Origin: Helicobacter_F equorum
GTDB taxonomy: Bacteria > Campylobacterota > Campylobacteria > Campylobacterales > Helicobacteraceae
DNA: 64,000 bases
Direction of reading: 5' to 3'
NCBI RefSeq assembly: GCF_042649585.1
Contig: NZ_JBHRZM010000001.1
Coordinates: forward strand, 1 to 64,000
Under the pieces are notes generated by a model. The model had not been told where the DNA came from. It did not search any database and saw nothing but the letters and a program-made list of their open reading frames with translations. A program made the translations under genes and the position numbers. This document shows, one piece after another, positions 1 through 8,234 of the stretch (positions are counted from its first letter, which is position 1; each line of letters starts with the position of its first letter).

Positions 1-1
1 T

Positions 2-151
2 AAAAGGTCTGTATTAACGTTTTTATTTTTAGGTTTGTTATTGCAATGTTGGGGTGTGATTGTAGCAGAAAAACCTGAAATTGTCTTTGTCAATCTCAAT
101 TTTATAAATATTTATGTAGATTTTTGTAACAACTTCAGCATTTTTTTGTGA
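2..151 (+). CDS. 5'-truncated short hydrophobic reading frame at window edge
   Basis: A frame open from base 2 to a TGA at 149-151 encodes about 49 residues. It begins with a signal-peptide-like stretch (KRSVLTFLFLGLLLQCWG) followed by AEKPEIVFVN, which is reminiscent of the start of a periplasmic binding protein. The start codon would lie just outside the window. The product is far too short for a complete binding protein, so this is either a small exported protein or a gene broken after its signal peptide. It overlaps a possible GTG start of ispDF. I do not recognise it; the frame could be fortuitous. Confidence 0.25.
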   Translation, partial: KRSVLTFLFLGLLLQCWGVIVAEKPEIVFVNLNFINIYVDFCNNFSIFL

Positions 152-195
152 AAGTGTCGCTACAATTTCAAAAAATTTGTGATATGGGGAGATCA

Positions 196-1338
196 ATGTC
201 TCATCGTATAGCCCTGATTCTTATGGCTGCTGGAGATTCTACACGCTTTTGTGCAAGTGCAAATATTTCGCTTAAAAAACAATGGCTTAGAATAGGTGAT
301 ATGCCATTGTGGCAAAAAGTCGCACAAGATTTGAGTGAAATATATCCGTTTTCTCAAATTTTTATCACCGCTTCAGAATCGGATTTTTTGTATATGCAAA
401 CTATTAGCCCATTTTGCGTCATCAAAGGCGGCAATACACGCGCACAGAGTCTAAGAAATGCTCTTAGGTTTGTTGAGGCGGATTTTGTGCTTGTGAGTGA
501 TGTAGCACGTTGGGATGTCGATAAAGCGGTATGTGAGCGACTTTTTGCATGTTTGGATAATCCTGATTTTGCTTGTGCCGTGCCTTTTGTGAGTGTGCCA
601 GATACGACTTTTTATCAAGGTTCATATCTTGTGCGTGAGGATATTAAACTTATTCAAACTCCGCAACTTAGTCATACACAAACCCTCAAACAAGCCTTAG
701 ATTCTAAAGATTTTAGCGATGAGAGTTCAGCAATACACGCACTTGGTAGGCGTATAGATTTTGTGCAAGGCAGCGCAAAGCTTTCCAAACTTACACTAGG
801 TGAGGATTTGCAAAATTCCAACCTCTTGCTACCTAGTAAGGAAAGTTTTTGCGCAAATGGGTTTGATGTTCATGCCTTTGAGGAGGGTAAGCCTATGGTA
901 TTAGGTGGCATTGAGATTGCCTCCCCGATAGGCTTCAAAGCCCATAGTGATGGCGATGTGGTTTTGCACGCACTTAGTGATGCGATATTGGGTGCGATGT
1001 GTGCAGGAGATATAGGGCAGTGGTTTCCAGATACAAGTGAGGAGTTCAAGGGAGCAGATTCTAAAAAGCTTCTTGCACATATTCACGCATATGCTAGAAG
1101 TGTGGGGTTTGAGGTGCGATATGTGGATGTTACCATAATGGCACAAATCCCAAAGATTGCACCCTATAAACAGCGCATTCAAGAAAGTATCGCGGCACTT
1201 TTGGGGCTTCCAAAAGCACGGGTAAGTATCAAAGCTACAACTACAGAATCTCTAGGTTTTATTGGACGAAAAGAAGGTGTAGCAGTGAGTGCCACCGCTA
1301 CACTCGGATATATACAATGGGATAGCATTTTGCGCTAA
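196..1338 (+). CDS. ispDF: bifunctional IspD/IspF (MEP cytidylyltransferase / MECDP synthase)
   Basis: Fused enzyme of the MEP isoprenoid pathway, cytoplasmic, about 380 residues. The N-terminal IspD half transfers CMP to 2-C-methyl-D-erythritol 4-phosphate; its nucleotide-binding loop is seen as LMAAGDSTRF near residues 9-18. The C-terminal IspF half cyclises CDP-ME 2-phosphate; its metal ligands are seen in DVHAFEEG and HSDGDVVLHALSDA, and the family's GFIGRKEG tail is present. The fusion is typical of Campylobacterota and some alphaproteobacteria. The start is placed at ATG 196 because GGGGAG lies at 186-191 and homology begins there; a GTG at 148 is also in frame but has no Shine-Dalgarno. 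The response regulator gene follows after 19 bp, so the two are probably cotranscribed, as with HP1020-HP1021. Confidence 0.95.
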   Translation: MSHRIALILMAAGDSTRFCASANISLKKQWLRIGDMPLWQKVAQDLSEIYPFSQIFITASESDFLYMQTISPFCVIKGGNTRAQSLRNALRFVEADFVLVSDVARWDVDKAVCERLFACLDNPDFACAVPFVSVPDTTFYQGSYLVREDIKLIQTPQLSHTQTLKQALDSKDFSDESSAIHALGRRIDFVQGSAKLSKLTLGEDLQNSNLLLPSKESFCANGFDVHAFEEGKPMVLGGIEIASPIGFKAHSDGDVVLHALSDAILGAMCAGDIGQWFPDTSEEFKGADSKKLLAHIHAYARSVGFEVRYVDVTIMAQIPKIAPYKQRIQESIAALLGLPKARVSIKATTTESLGFIGRKEGVAVSATATLGYIQWDSILR

Positions 1339-1357
1339 TTTACATTAAGGAGAGAGA

Positions 1358-2263
1358 GTGAGAGTATTGATTATTGAGAATGAGACATATTTGGCACAAG
1401 GCATTGTTAACAAATTGAGTGATTTTCAATTAGAATGCACAATTGCTGCCAATCTCAAAGAAATAGAGCGTAAAGATTATGATGTAGTGATTGCTTCACT
1501 TGGGAGCATAGATGGTAATTATCAAGAGCTTACAAAGCGTTATGAGGAAGCGATTATTATCTTAATGATTTCTTATATCAATGATGATACGGTAACTAAG
1601 CCATTACAAAGCGGAGTTACAGATTATATTGTCAAACCTTTTGTGATCGATGAGCTTGTGCGTAAAATCAGACATTATAAGTCTTATAGAGATCTCAAAA
1701 AAGAAATAGAATTTTATTGTAATTATTTTAATTTCATTGAAAAAGAACTCTCTACACCTAATCCTATAGCATATAATCCACCATTTATTATCAAAGCCAA
1801 TTCCCAGCGTAGTGCAGATATTTATGCTATGCGTTACGCGCGTCGTAAGGGGATACGATTTGCATTTTTGACACTCAAAGAAGAAAAATGGCGACAAATC
1901 TTTGAATCTCAACCAAGCAAAAATCAAGTGTTTTACATTACCAATCTCGAGGAATTGAAAAAAAGTGAGTTAAAAGAATTTTTGGAGATGATTTTAAAAT
2001 ATAGCTGTATTGTCTCCACCATTTCTAATGAAAAAGTGCCATTTCCACAAGTGGTAGATATTTCTAATTGTTCTGGGGCGTTGGAGCTTGGAGGTGATAT
2101 TTTATCTGTCAAGGAATATGAGCGTATCATCATCACAAAATTTGAAAGTCGTTATCCTGATATAGAGCTTGCCAAAAAGCTTGGTATGAGTCGCAAGAGC
2201 CTGTGGGAAAAACGCAAAAAATATGGACTTTTGCGTCATAATAAAACAACAAAAGAATCCTAA
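1358..2263 (+). CDS. atypical orphan response regulator, HP1021 type
   Basis: 301-residue regulator with an N-terminal receiver-like domain (about 1-115) and a C-terminal DNA-binding region containing a helix-turn-helix near 269-291 (ELAKKLGMSRKSLWEKRKK). The acidic pocket is degenerate: the start reads IIENE, and the strand that should end in the phospho-acceptor Asp reads DVVIASLGS, with Ser in its place, while the IVKPF lysine is kept. This matches H. pylori HP1021, a phosphorylation-independent regulator tied to redox state and to chromosome replication initiation. Cysteines are visible (LEC, FYC, YSC, SNC), compatible with redox sensing. GTG start with AAGGAGAG at 1347-1354. The gene ends two bases before pgpA. 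Confidence 0.85.
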   Translation: MRVLIIENETYLAQGIVNKLSDFQLECTIAANLKEIERKDYDVVIASLGSIDGNYQELTKRYEEAIIILMISYINDDTVTKPLQSGVTDYIVKPFVIDELVRKIRHYKSYRDLKKEIEFYCNYFNFIEKELSTPNPIAYNPPFIIKANSQRSADIYAMRYARRKGIRFAFLTLKEEKWRQIFESQPSKNQVFYITNLEELKKSELKEFLEMILKYSCIVSTISNEKVPFPQVVDISNCSGALELGGDILSVKEYERIIITKFESRYPDIELAKKLGMSRKSLWEKRKKYGLLRHNKTTKES

Positions 2264-2265
2264 GT

Positions 2266-2742
2266 ATGTGGCAAACAGCATTTTTGAGTGTGTTATATAG
2301 TGGGAAAATCCCTTTTGCACCTGGGACTTGGGGGAGTTTGGTAAGCGTGTTTTTGGGATTGCCCTTGTTGTATTTTTCACGAGAAACCTTATTTTTACTC
2401 GCTATTTTGCTTGGGGGCATTGCAATAAAGCAGATTACTATTTATGAGCAAAATGGTGGCACGCACGATGATAAAAGCATTGTTATTGATGAACTTGTGG
2501 GTGTGTGGATTGCAATGAGTTTTATTAATATTCACACGCTTAGCGTGTATGAAGGGATTGTAGCAATTGCGCTAAGCTTTGTGTTTTTTAGAATCTTTGA
2601 TATTTGGAAGCCCTCTTTTATTGGAAAAATCGATCGTGAGGTAAAAGGCGGACTTGGCGTGGTGGGTGATGATGTATTAGCTGGGTTTGTAGCTGGGATT
2701 TGTGTGTTACTTGTAATGACGCTTTGGAGTATTATTTACTAG
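2266..2742 (+). CDS. pgpA: phosphatidylglycerophosphatase A
   Basis: 158-residue inner-membrane enzyme that dephosphorylates phosphatidylglycerol phosphate to phosphatidylglycerol. The PgpA family signatures are all present: GKIPFAPGTWGSL at about 14-26, HDDKSIVIDELVG in the middle, and FRIFDIWKPSFIG followed by KGGLGVVGDD near the C-terminus. Several hydrophobic segments fit a polytopic membrane protein. ATG starts two bases after the regulator stop, so it is probably the third gene of the ispDF transcript. Its 3' end overlaps by 11 bp a minus-strand remnant of the wecA tail. Confidence 0.93.
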   Translation: MWQTAFLSVLYSGKIPFAPGTWGSLVSVFLGLPLLYFSRETLFLLAILLGGIAIKQITIYEQNGGTHDDKSIVIDELVGVWIAMSFINIHTLSVYEGIVAIALSFVFFRIFDIWKPSFIGKIDREVKGGLGVVGDDVLAGFVAGICVLLVMTLWSIIY

Positions 2743-3010
2743 ATGCTTTAATCAAACGATATGCTAGAGTGTAGAGAATGATAAAGCATATAGATATTGC
2801 AATAAGGATTGGGGTATCTTGATAGCACAGGATACTAATAAGTATAAATGGCATAACGCATAGTGTGATGATAAGCGAGGTTTTGGCATTTGCAGATGTG
2901 CTATGGCGTCTTTGAAGACATGTGAATATCAATGTATGTAGGTGCAGTGAATCTGGTTGCATGGCATGTGCTTTTTGTCTCTTTCGCCGAAAGATTGAAA
3001 AGAGTACTTT
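2732..3010 (-). pseudogene. inverted C-terminal fragment of the neighbouring wecA gene
   Basis: Read on the minus strand, codons from 3010 down to the stop at 2732 give KVLFSIFRRKRQ...AMQPDSLHLHTLIF... and a hydrophobic tail. This aligns with the last ~90 residues of the WecA-like protein encoded at 3113-4141 on the plus strand (VLFSIFRKKVKRG...PMQPDGVHFHMLIY, then NAKTS). A 22-base stretch of the two copies (aagtactcttttcaatcttt and two more bases) is identical, while the rest has diverged clearly. An in-frame TGA sits just upstream (3011-3013), so nothing N-terminal to this segment remains. It looks like an old inverted partial duplication, or the tail of a second glycosyltransferase-4 gene lost by deletion. 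An ATG at 2962 could start a 76-residue peptide, but I see no reason to think it functions. Confidence 0.75.
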
Positions 3011-3022
3011 TCAATCTTTTTT
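2990..3022 (+). terminator. perfect 13-bp palindrome with T-run, possible terminator
   Basis: Arms aaagattgaaaag (2990-3002) and cttttcaatcttt (3007-3019) pair perfectly around a 4-base loop and run into six Ts (3017-3022). It could end the ispDF-pgpA transcript, but the stem holds only three G-C pairs. One arm is also the wecA-derived sequence of the inverted fragment, so the palindrome may be the scar of the duplication rather than a selected terminator. Confidence 0.4.
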
Positions 3023-3074
3023 CTATACATAATATAAATTACACAAAGCCTATGTTTAAAATGTGTATTTAGTG

Positions 3075-3080
3075 CTATAA
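3075..3080 (+). promoter_or_regulatory. -10 box (TATAAT) of wecA
   Basis: TATAAT at 3075-3080 follows an A/T-rich stretch and overlaps the first in-frame ATG (3080), which argues that translation starts downstream. Expected transcription start is about 3087. Confidence 0.5.
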
Positions 3081-3112
3081 TGCCAACTTTTTATTATCAT
3101 TTGGAGCAACCT

Positions 3113-4141
3113 TTGGCAATTGATATTACTCTCATCACTAGCGCATTTATAGGGTTTTTACTAAGCCTGTGTGTATGTCTTGGCATTATTAAAGTTTCTG
3201 CTCGTTTGCATTTTTTTGTAGATTCTGCAACATCAGATAAACCCCAAAGATTCCATACCGATAATACTTCTCGCGCTGGTGGACTTGGGATTTTTGTAGC
3301 CTTTTTATGTGCTTGCACTATATTTTTTGGCTTTGATAAACCCATTATAGGGCTTTTATTTGGAAGTTTGATTATTTTTTTAAGTGGCTTAGCAGAAGAT
3401 TTTAGCTCCGCACTAAGTCCAAAGCTTCGGTTGCTTTTGCAATGTTTTGGAGCATTTTTGGCGTGTTATACAATGCACGCTTACATTAGTGATTTATCAC
3501 TCGGATTTGTATTGCCGTATGTTGCTGGTATGCTTTTTAGTATTTTTGCACTTGTAGGCGTCACAAATGCTACCAACATCATTGATGGATTTAATGGCTT
3601 GGCAAGTGGTGTGTGTGTCTTGATTTTTGGTGCTGTTGCGATTGTGGCATACAGAGTGCAAGATTGGGATATTTTTCACCTTGCTATCTTAATCATACCA
3701 GCTATCTTGGGGTTTTTTGTGTTAAATTTTCCGCGTGGAAGAATTTTTTTGGGAGATGGTGGTGCGTATTTTCTAGGATTTTTAGCAGGATTTTTACTCA
3801 TCTCCCTGACACAAAACCAATCAAATGGCGTAAGTGCGTGGTTTGGATTAAGCCTTATGATATATCCAGTATGGGAAGTACTCTTTTCAATCTTTCGTAA
3901 AAAGGTAAAAAGAGGTTTATCACCTATGCAACCAGATGGTGTGCATTTTCATATGCTTATTTATAAGCGTTTTGCTAAGAGTAATGCTAAAACTTCGGTA
4001 TGGATTTTGGCATTATATACGCCTTTTGTGATTTTAAGTGTGGTTTTTGCTCACCAAAGTTTTGTGCTTATACTGCTTAGCTTTGTGTTTGTTGTGTTGT
4101 ATCAAATGTTTTATAGGCGTCTTGTGGTATTTAGATTCTAA
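3113..4141 (+). CDS. wecA: WecA/MraY-family undecaprenyl-phosphate sugar-1-P transferase
   Basis: Polytopic membrane enzyme (about 342 residues) that transfers a HexNAc-1-phosphate from UDP-sugar to undecaprenyl phosphate, the first step of O-antigen or related glycan assembly. Family motifs are seen: RAGGLGIFVAF, LAEDFSS, VTNATNIIDGFNGLASG, GRIFLGDGGAYFLGF, and the cytoplasmic MQPDGVHFHMLIY loop that corresponds to the H-rich loop of the family. The start is taken at TTG 3113 because GGAG lies at 3103-3106 and the upstream ATG 3080 is inside the TATAAT box. MraY itself is usually encoded with murD, so WecA is the better call; the sugar specificity cannot be read. It ends 4 bp inside the convergent rsfS gene. 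Confidence 0.85.
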   Translation: MAIDITLITSAFIGFLLSLCVCLGIIKVSARLHFFVDSATSDKPQRFHTDNTSRAGGLGIFVAFLCACTIFFGFDKPIIGLLFGSLIIFLSGLAEDFSSALSPKLRLLLQCFGAFLACYTMHAYISDLSLGFVLPYVAGMLFSIFALVGVTNATNIIDGFNGLASGVCVLIFGAVAIVAYRVQDWDIFHLAILIIPAILGFFVLNFPRGRIFLGDGGAYFLGFLAGFLLISLTQNQSNGVSAWFGLSLMIYPVWEVLFSIFRKKVKRGLSPMQPDGVHFHMLIYKRFAKSNAKTSVWILALYTPFVILSVVFAHQSFVLILLSFVFVVLYQMFYRRLVVFRF

Positions 4142-4467
4142 ATGAGGCGTTTTGGGAGGGTTTGTAAAAATTCTTCTATATTGAATTTTGCGCGGTGGTT
4201 TTGCGTAAAGATATGCACCATCACACTTCCTAAATCCGCAATAATCCAATCTTCACTCTCTTCATCAGTGGCATAAAATTCTACACCCTTGGCTTTGAGC
4301 GTAGTTTTTAGGTGATCAAGGAGGGCAAAAGAATGTTTGCCCACCATAGCAGTAGCTATTACGACATAATCTACAAGGTATTCTTTATCACTTGCATCGA
4401 TACACACGACATTTTCTGCTTTTTTGTCTTCTAAAATTTGTATAATTTCTTGGGCAAGGTTTTGCAA
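4138..4467 (-). CDS. rsfS: ribosomal silencing factor RsfS (iojap family)
   Basis: 109-residue cytoplasmic protein that binds ribosomal protein uL14 and blocks subunit joining in starvation. Family features are visible: VCIDASDKEYLVDYVVIATA near 20-40, then HSFALLDHLK, and the conserved tail DWIIADLGSVMVHIFT followed by aromatic/basic residues. Start is TTG at 4465-4467 with AAAGGAGCG immediately upstream (4471-4479). It lies 28 bp downstream of nadD, a common nadD-rsfS pairing. Confidence 0.9.
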   Translation of the reverse strand: MQNLAQEIIQILEDKKAENVVCIDASDKEYLVDYVVIATAMVGKHSFALLDHLKTTLKAKGVEFYATDEESEDWIIADLGSVMVHIFTQNHRAKFNIEEFLQTLPKRLI

Positions 4468-4495
4468 AAACGCTCCTTTGAGTAATATGCGGGTA

Positions 4496-5131
4496 TTATA
4501 ACAAATGTTTTTGTAAGAAGTCTTTGAGAGTAGGGACTAAAAACGATGGAATTTGTCCAAAAGCTTCATGGGCACAATCCTTTTTGGCAAATTGTTTTTT
4601 AATGTGTGTTGAAGAGATTGCAGAGCAAAAAGGGATAAAATGTGCCTCTAAATCTGTAAGACCTAAACCTTGTGTGAGGGAATTAAAGCTTTTAAGATCG
4701 TGATTTCCTCTATCAAAAACAAGCAAAGAAAGCATACTTGATAGGATTGTATAATCTTTCCATAGATGAAATTGTGCATAATTATCCCATCCAAGCACAA
4801 ATCCAAGCCGTGCAGAATCTCCAAGTGTATTTCGCAAGAATCGCACAGATTCAATACTATATGTAGGCTTTGATTGCATAATCTCAAAATCACATGCAGT
4901 AATGTGTGCTTGTGGATAGCATCTAGAAAGATAGGCACTTGTCATTTCACACATTATCAGGCGTTCTTTTGGGCTTAATAAAAATTCTTTTTTAAACGGC
5001 GAACAAAATGTGGGCAAAAGGATAAGTTGCTCTGCATGAAGTGTCTGTAACACATAGCGCATAATGTCAAGATGTCCGTTATGGAGTGGATCAAAGCTTC
5101 CACCAAATATGACGCTATGTGGCGTTGTCAT
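4496..5131 (-). CDS. nadD: nicotinate-nucleotide adenylyltransferase
   Basis: About 211 residues; adenylylates nicotinate mononucleotide to deamido-NAD. The nucleotidyltransferase signature GGSFDPLHNGHLDI is near the N-terminus and the second signature SSTHIKKQF is near residue 175. The start is set at 5129-5131, where ATG overlaps the TGA of the upstream binding-protein gene (ATGA), indicating translational coupling; an in-frame ATG at 5141-5143 would overlap that gene further. With nadE (60.5 kb) and nadK (38 kb), three NAD(P) synthesis genes lie in this window, but not together. Confidence 0.92.
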   Translation of the reverse strand: MTTPHSVIFGGSFDPLHNGHLDIMRYVLQTLHAEQLILLPTFCSPFKKEFLLSPKERLIMCEMTSAYLSRCYPQAHITACDFEIMQSKPTYSIESVRFLRNTLGDSARLGFVLGWDNYAQFHLWKDYTILSSMLSLLVFDRGNHDLKSFNSLTQGLGLTDLEAHFIPFCSAISSTHIKKQFAKKDCAHEAFGQIPSFLVPTLKDFLQKHLL

Positions 5132-6969
5132 TTTGCCCACCATACATATGGATCAAATCCATAGAGTGGCTGTGTGTCGGGCATAGCAATTGTATCATTC
5201 CAATACGCTATGCGATAGCCTTTTGCATGAAAGTGTGGAATCATATAAAAGCCCCAGAGCAAGATTCTATCAAGTGCCTTGCCATAGGCGATTTTTTCTT
5301 TAGAATCTTTGGCTTTGATGAGTTGTTCTATGAGAAAATCTATATTACTATCATCAATCCGTGCGTAATTTCGCCCCCCAGAATTATTTGCCGCTTCACT
5401 TCCCCAATAAAATCTCTGTTCATTTCCGGGATTTAAGCTCTGTCCTACAAGTCCAATCACCATATCATAATCAAAATTGCGCAAGCGGTTGGTGTATTGT
5501 GTGTCATCGACTTTGGCAAGTGTGGCTTGTATGCCTAGTTTTTGGAGGTTTTGGATAAATGGGAGACAAATGCGCTCAAATCCCTCATAATTTATCATAA
5601 TCTCAAAACGCAGTGGCATATCATCTGTATCCACAAGTACGCCATTTTTGAATCTAAAGCCCGCTTGGGCTAAGAGTGAGGCGGCATATTTGAGATTCTC
5701 GCGTTTATCTTGCGCAAAAATTGCGGCATTATCGATATGTGTGATACCTCGCCAATCTTTCCAACCAGATTCGATACGTGGCGGGAGTTTGTGATCTGTG
5801 CGAGGAATGAGATATTTTTGGGTGAGGATTCTAGAATCCGTGAGAGGGAGCTTTTGAAGAATGCGTTTTTCTTCTCCCATAGGAATTCCGCTAGAAGCAA
5901 AGATTGAATTATCAAAAATATTAATGGTGCGCTCATATTGTCCAAAAAAGAGGTTTTGGTTGCTCCACTCAAAATCAAAGGCATAAAAAATTGCTTCGCG
6001 CACGAGCACATTAGCAAATACCTGCCTTTTGGTATTGAAAAAAAATCCTTGCAAAGTGCTTGGGAGATTGTTTGGTATCACTATTTTTTGAAGCGCTTGT
6101 TTAGGGGTATTATAGTCTTTTGCCCAGACTTTTGCACTAGATTCTATACGCCAATTATACGCTCCAGCCATAAAGGCTTGTTGGGCTACAACAGGATCTT
6201 TGTAGTATTCTATTTCAAGATTCTCAAAGTTGAAAAAACCCTTTCTTGTAGGGTGATTTTTAGCCCAATAATTTGGGTTGGCTTTTAAAATGATTTTGCG
6301 TCCTAGATCATAAGAATCTACGACATAAGGACCACTTCCTATCGGCAAATCTAAGGGGTTTTGCCCAAAGGTGTTGCCTTGTTGTGTTACAAAGATATGT
6401 TTTGGTAAGATAGGGAGTTGTGAGAGAATAAGAGGAAGTTCGGTATTTTTGTTGGTTTTAAAATAAAATCGCACTTTGTGAGAATCTAATACTTCCACAC
6501 GCTCCACATCAGCGTAGTAGCGACGATATTCGATTTTGCCAAGCGTCATTAATGTCTCAAAGCTAAATTTCACATCTTCCGCACTTATACGGATTCCATC
6601 GCTAAAGGTTGCCTTTGGATTGATATGACATTCTAAAAAAAATCCCTTTGGATCCAGGATGAATTCTTGTGCAATAAGTCCATATTCTGTCGCACTCTCA
6701 TCAAGGCTTCCCACGCCAAGCGTTTCATACACAAGAGCAAGGATACTTTGAGCAGCATTGCCTTTTTGGACAAAAGGATTTAGTGAATCAAAAGTGCCAA
6801 GTTCAAAACTTTTGAGCGTACCACCTTTTGGTGCGTTGGGATTAACGTAGTCAAAATGGCTAAAATCTCTAGGATATTTTGGTGTGCCAAAAAGTGCTAT
6901 TGCGTGTGCGCCAAAGATTTCTGCAAAGCATAGGCAAAAAATAAGTAAAACGTGTAAGGGTTTTGTCAT
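5128..6969 (-). CDS. periplasmic oligopeptide-binding protein, YejA-like (SBP family 5)
   Basis: 613-residue periplasmic solute-binding protein. A cleavable signal peptide covers about residues 1-23 (LLIFCLCFAEIFGAHA). The mature start LFGTPKYPRDFSHFDYVNP, then APKGGTLKSFELGTFDSLNPF, is the hallmark of the YejA/microcin-C-peptide subgroup rather than DppA. The C-terminal part has the expected LNPGNEQRFYWGSEAA stretch. It would deliver peptides to a YejBEF-type ABC transporter, but no permease or ATPase gene is nearby, so that must be encoded elsewhere. ATG start with AGGATG upstream; nadD follows with a 4-bp overlap. Confidence 0.85.
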   Translation of the reverse strand: MTKPLHVLLIFCLCFAEIFGAHAIALFGTPKYPRDFSHFDYVNPNAPKGGTLKSFELGTFDSLNPFVQKGNAAQSILALVYETLGVGSLDESATEYGLIAQEFILDPKGFFLECHINPKATFSDGIRISAEDVKFSFETLMTLGKIEYRRYYADVERVEVLDSHKVRFYFKTNKNTELPLILSQLPILPKHIFVTQQGNTFGQNPLDLPIGSGPYVVDSYDLGRKIILKANPNYWAKNHPTRKGFFNFENLEIEYYKDPVVAQQAFMAGAYNWRIESSAKVWAKDYNTPKQALQKIVIPNNLPSTLQGFFFNTKRQVFANVLVREAIFYAFDFEWSNQNLFFGQYERTINIFDNSIFASSGIPMGEEKRILQKLPLTDSRILTQKYLIPRTDHKLPPRIESGWKDWRGITHIDNAAIFAQDKRENLKYAASLLAQAGFRFKNGVLVDTDDMPLRFEIMINYEGFERICLPFIQNLQKLGIQATLAKVDDTQYTNRLRNFDYDMVIGLVGQSLNPGNEQRFYWGSEAANNSGGRNYARIDDSNIDFLIEQLIKAKDSKEKIAYGKALDRILLWGFYMIPHFHAKGYRIAYWNDTIAMPDTQPLYGFDPYVWWAK

Positions 6970-7048
6970 GTATCATCCTAAAGAGCTAAGAGTATGCTTT
7001 TGGATTGTATCTTTTCTTTGCTTAAAGACACAAGCAAGAGTGGTGTAG

Positions 7049-7054
7049 TATAAT
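7049..7054 (+). promoter_or_regulatory. -10 box (TATAAT) of hemW
   Basis: TATAAT at 7049-7054 overlaps an in-frame ATG at 7053, so the functional start is probably the later ATG at 7080, preceded by AAAGGA. Same arrangement as at wecA. Confidence 0.45.
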
Positions 7055-7079
7055 GGCGCGAAATTTTAAAGGACTAGAG

Positions 7080-8153
7080 ATGTTATTATATATTCACATA
7101 CCATTTTGTGCGAGTAAATGCGGATATTGTGCGTTTAATTCTGTGGTAGATTCCAAAGATATATATCCTATGTATATACAAGCACTTTGTGAAGATATTC
7201 GCATATCGCTAGAACGTTATATGCCTTATGGAAAGTTGCAGAGTGTTTTTATCGGTGGAGGGACACCAAATATTTTACCGGCACATTATTATGATGATAT
7301 TTTTGCAAGTTTTTGGGCATATACAAGTAGGGATTGTGAAATCAGTGTAGAATCTAATGTTAATCTCATCACCACTGCTTGGTGCAAAGCTCTCTATAAT
7401 CTTGGTGCAAATCGCATAAGCGTAGGTGTGCAAAGCTTTAATCCTAAGAAACTTGTATTTTTGGAGCGTGATCATACTATTAAGGATATTGTAGGTGCGT
7501 TTGAATCCATTCAAAAATCGGGGTTTAGTAATATTAATTGCGATATGATGTATGACACGCCATTAGATTCTCACTCTAGTCTTCAACAAGAATTTGAAAA
7601 CCTCAAAAACCTGCCATTGACACATGTTTCGGCGTATTCTTTGAGTATTGATGCAGATTCACGCTTTGAGGGTAGGGAGCATGTGCTACCAAAAGAAAGT
7701 TTGAGCTATGAAGTGCGCGAGATTCTTGATCATCTTGGTTTTAGTCAATATGAAGTATCAAATTATGCAAAAAATGGTGCATATTGTCGCCATAATATGG
7801 GATATTGGGAGTTAAAGGAATACATAGGATGTGGCGCGGGGGCATTTGGGCGAGTTGGCAAAATACGGACCATGGCACACAAAAATATAAAAAATTATAT
7901 TGCTAATCCGCATTATCGCTTAGAAGAAAGACTAAGTGATGCAGATTTGAGCTTAGAGGCTATTATGCTTGGATTTAGGTGCAAAAGTGGCGTGGCATAT
8001 GAGCTTGTAAAATCTCATCACAATCTCGCTTTGCTTTTAGATTCTCACAAAATCCACAAAGTCTCTCGTATGGATATGCAAGGCAGACAATGTCAATATA
8101 TTATCGCAGATGATATGCTTTTGGCTGATGAGTTGGCGATGTGGCTAAGTTAG
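7080..8153 (+). CDS. hemW: radical SAM haem chaperone HemW
   Basis: About 357-residue cytoplasmic radical-SAM protein. The [4Fe-4S] cysteines are in HIPFCASKCGYCAF (CxxxCxxC) at about 6-19, with GGGTPNIL following and the SVGVQSFNPKKL stretch of the coproporphyrinogen-oxidase-like family. Length and the immediate N-terminal cluster motif fit HemW (haem trafficking) rather than HemN, which has a longer N-terminal extension. Start at ATG 7080 is preferred over ATG 7053 because AAAGGA lies about 10 bases upstream and the -10 box covers 7053. It is monocistronic or read with rppH, 81 bp downstream, which has its own -10 box. Confidence 0.85.
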   Translation: MLLYIHIPFCASKCGYCAFNSVVDSKDIYPMYIQALCEDIRISLERYMPYGKLQSVFIGGGTPNILPAHYYDDIFASFWAYTSRDCEISVESNVNLITTAWCKALYNLGANRISVGVQSFNPKKLVFLERDHTIKDIVGAFESIQKSGFSNINCDMMYDTPLDSHSSLQQEFENLKNLPLTHVSAYSLSIDADSRFEGREHVLPKESLSYEVREILDHLGFSQYEVSNYAKNGAYCRHNMGYWELKEYIGCGAGAFGRVGKIRTMAHKNIKNYIANPHYRLEERLSDADLSLEAIMLGFRCKSGVAYELVKSHHNLALLLDSHKIHKVSRMDMQGRQCQYIIADDMLLADELAMWLS

Positions 8154-8174
8154 GCGTTGTTGTTTTGGGTAGTG

Positions 8175-8180
8175 TATAAT
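8175..8180 (+). promoter_or_regulatory. -10 box (TATAAT) of rppH
   Basis: gtgTATAATgc at 8172-8182 in the hemW-rppH gap, about 55 bp before the ATG of rppH. Confidence 0.45.
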
Positions 8181-8234
8181 GCACTTTAAGGTATGTGAAA
8201 ATATTAAGATTAATTCTTTCAAGGATATGGGTTT

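Noticed and set aside
901..1182. Minus-strand 93-codon frame
   Set aside because: Antisense to the IspF half of ispDF, which carries clear motifs.
2962..3000. ATG at 2962 (minus strand) as start of a real 76-residue membrane protein
   Set aside because: Homology to the wecA tail continues upstream of that ATG to a stop codon, so the frame is the end of a larger lost or duplicated gene.
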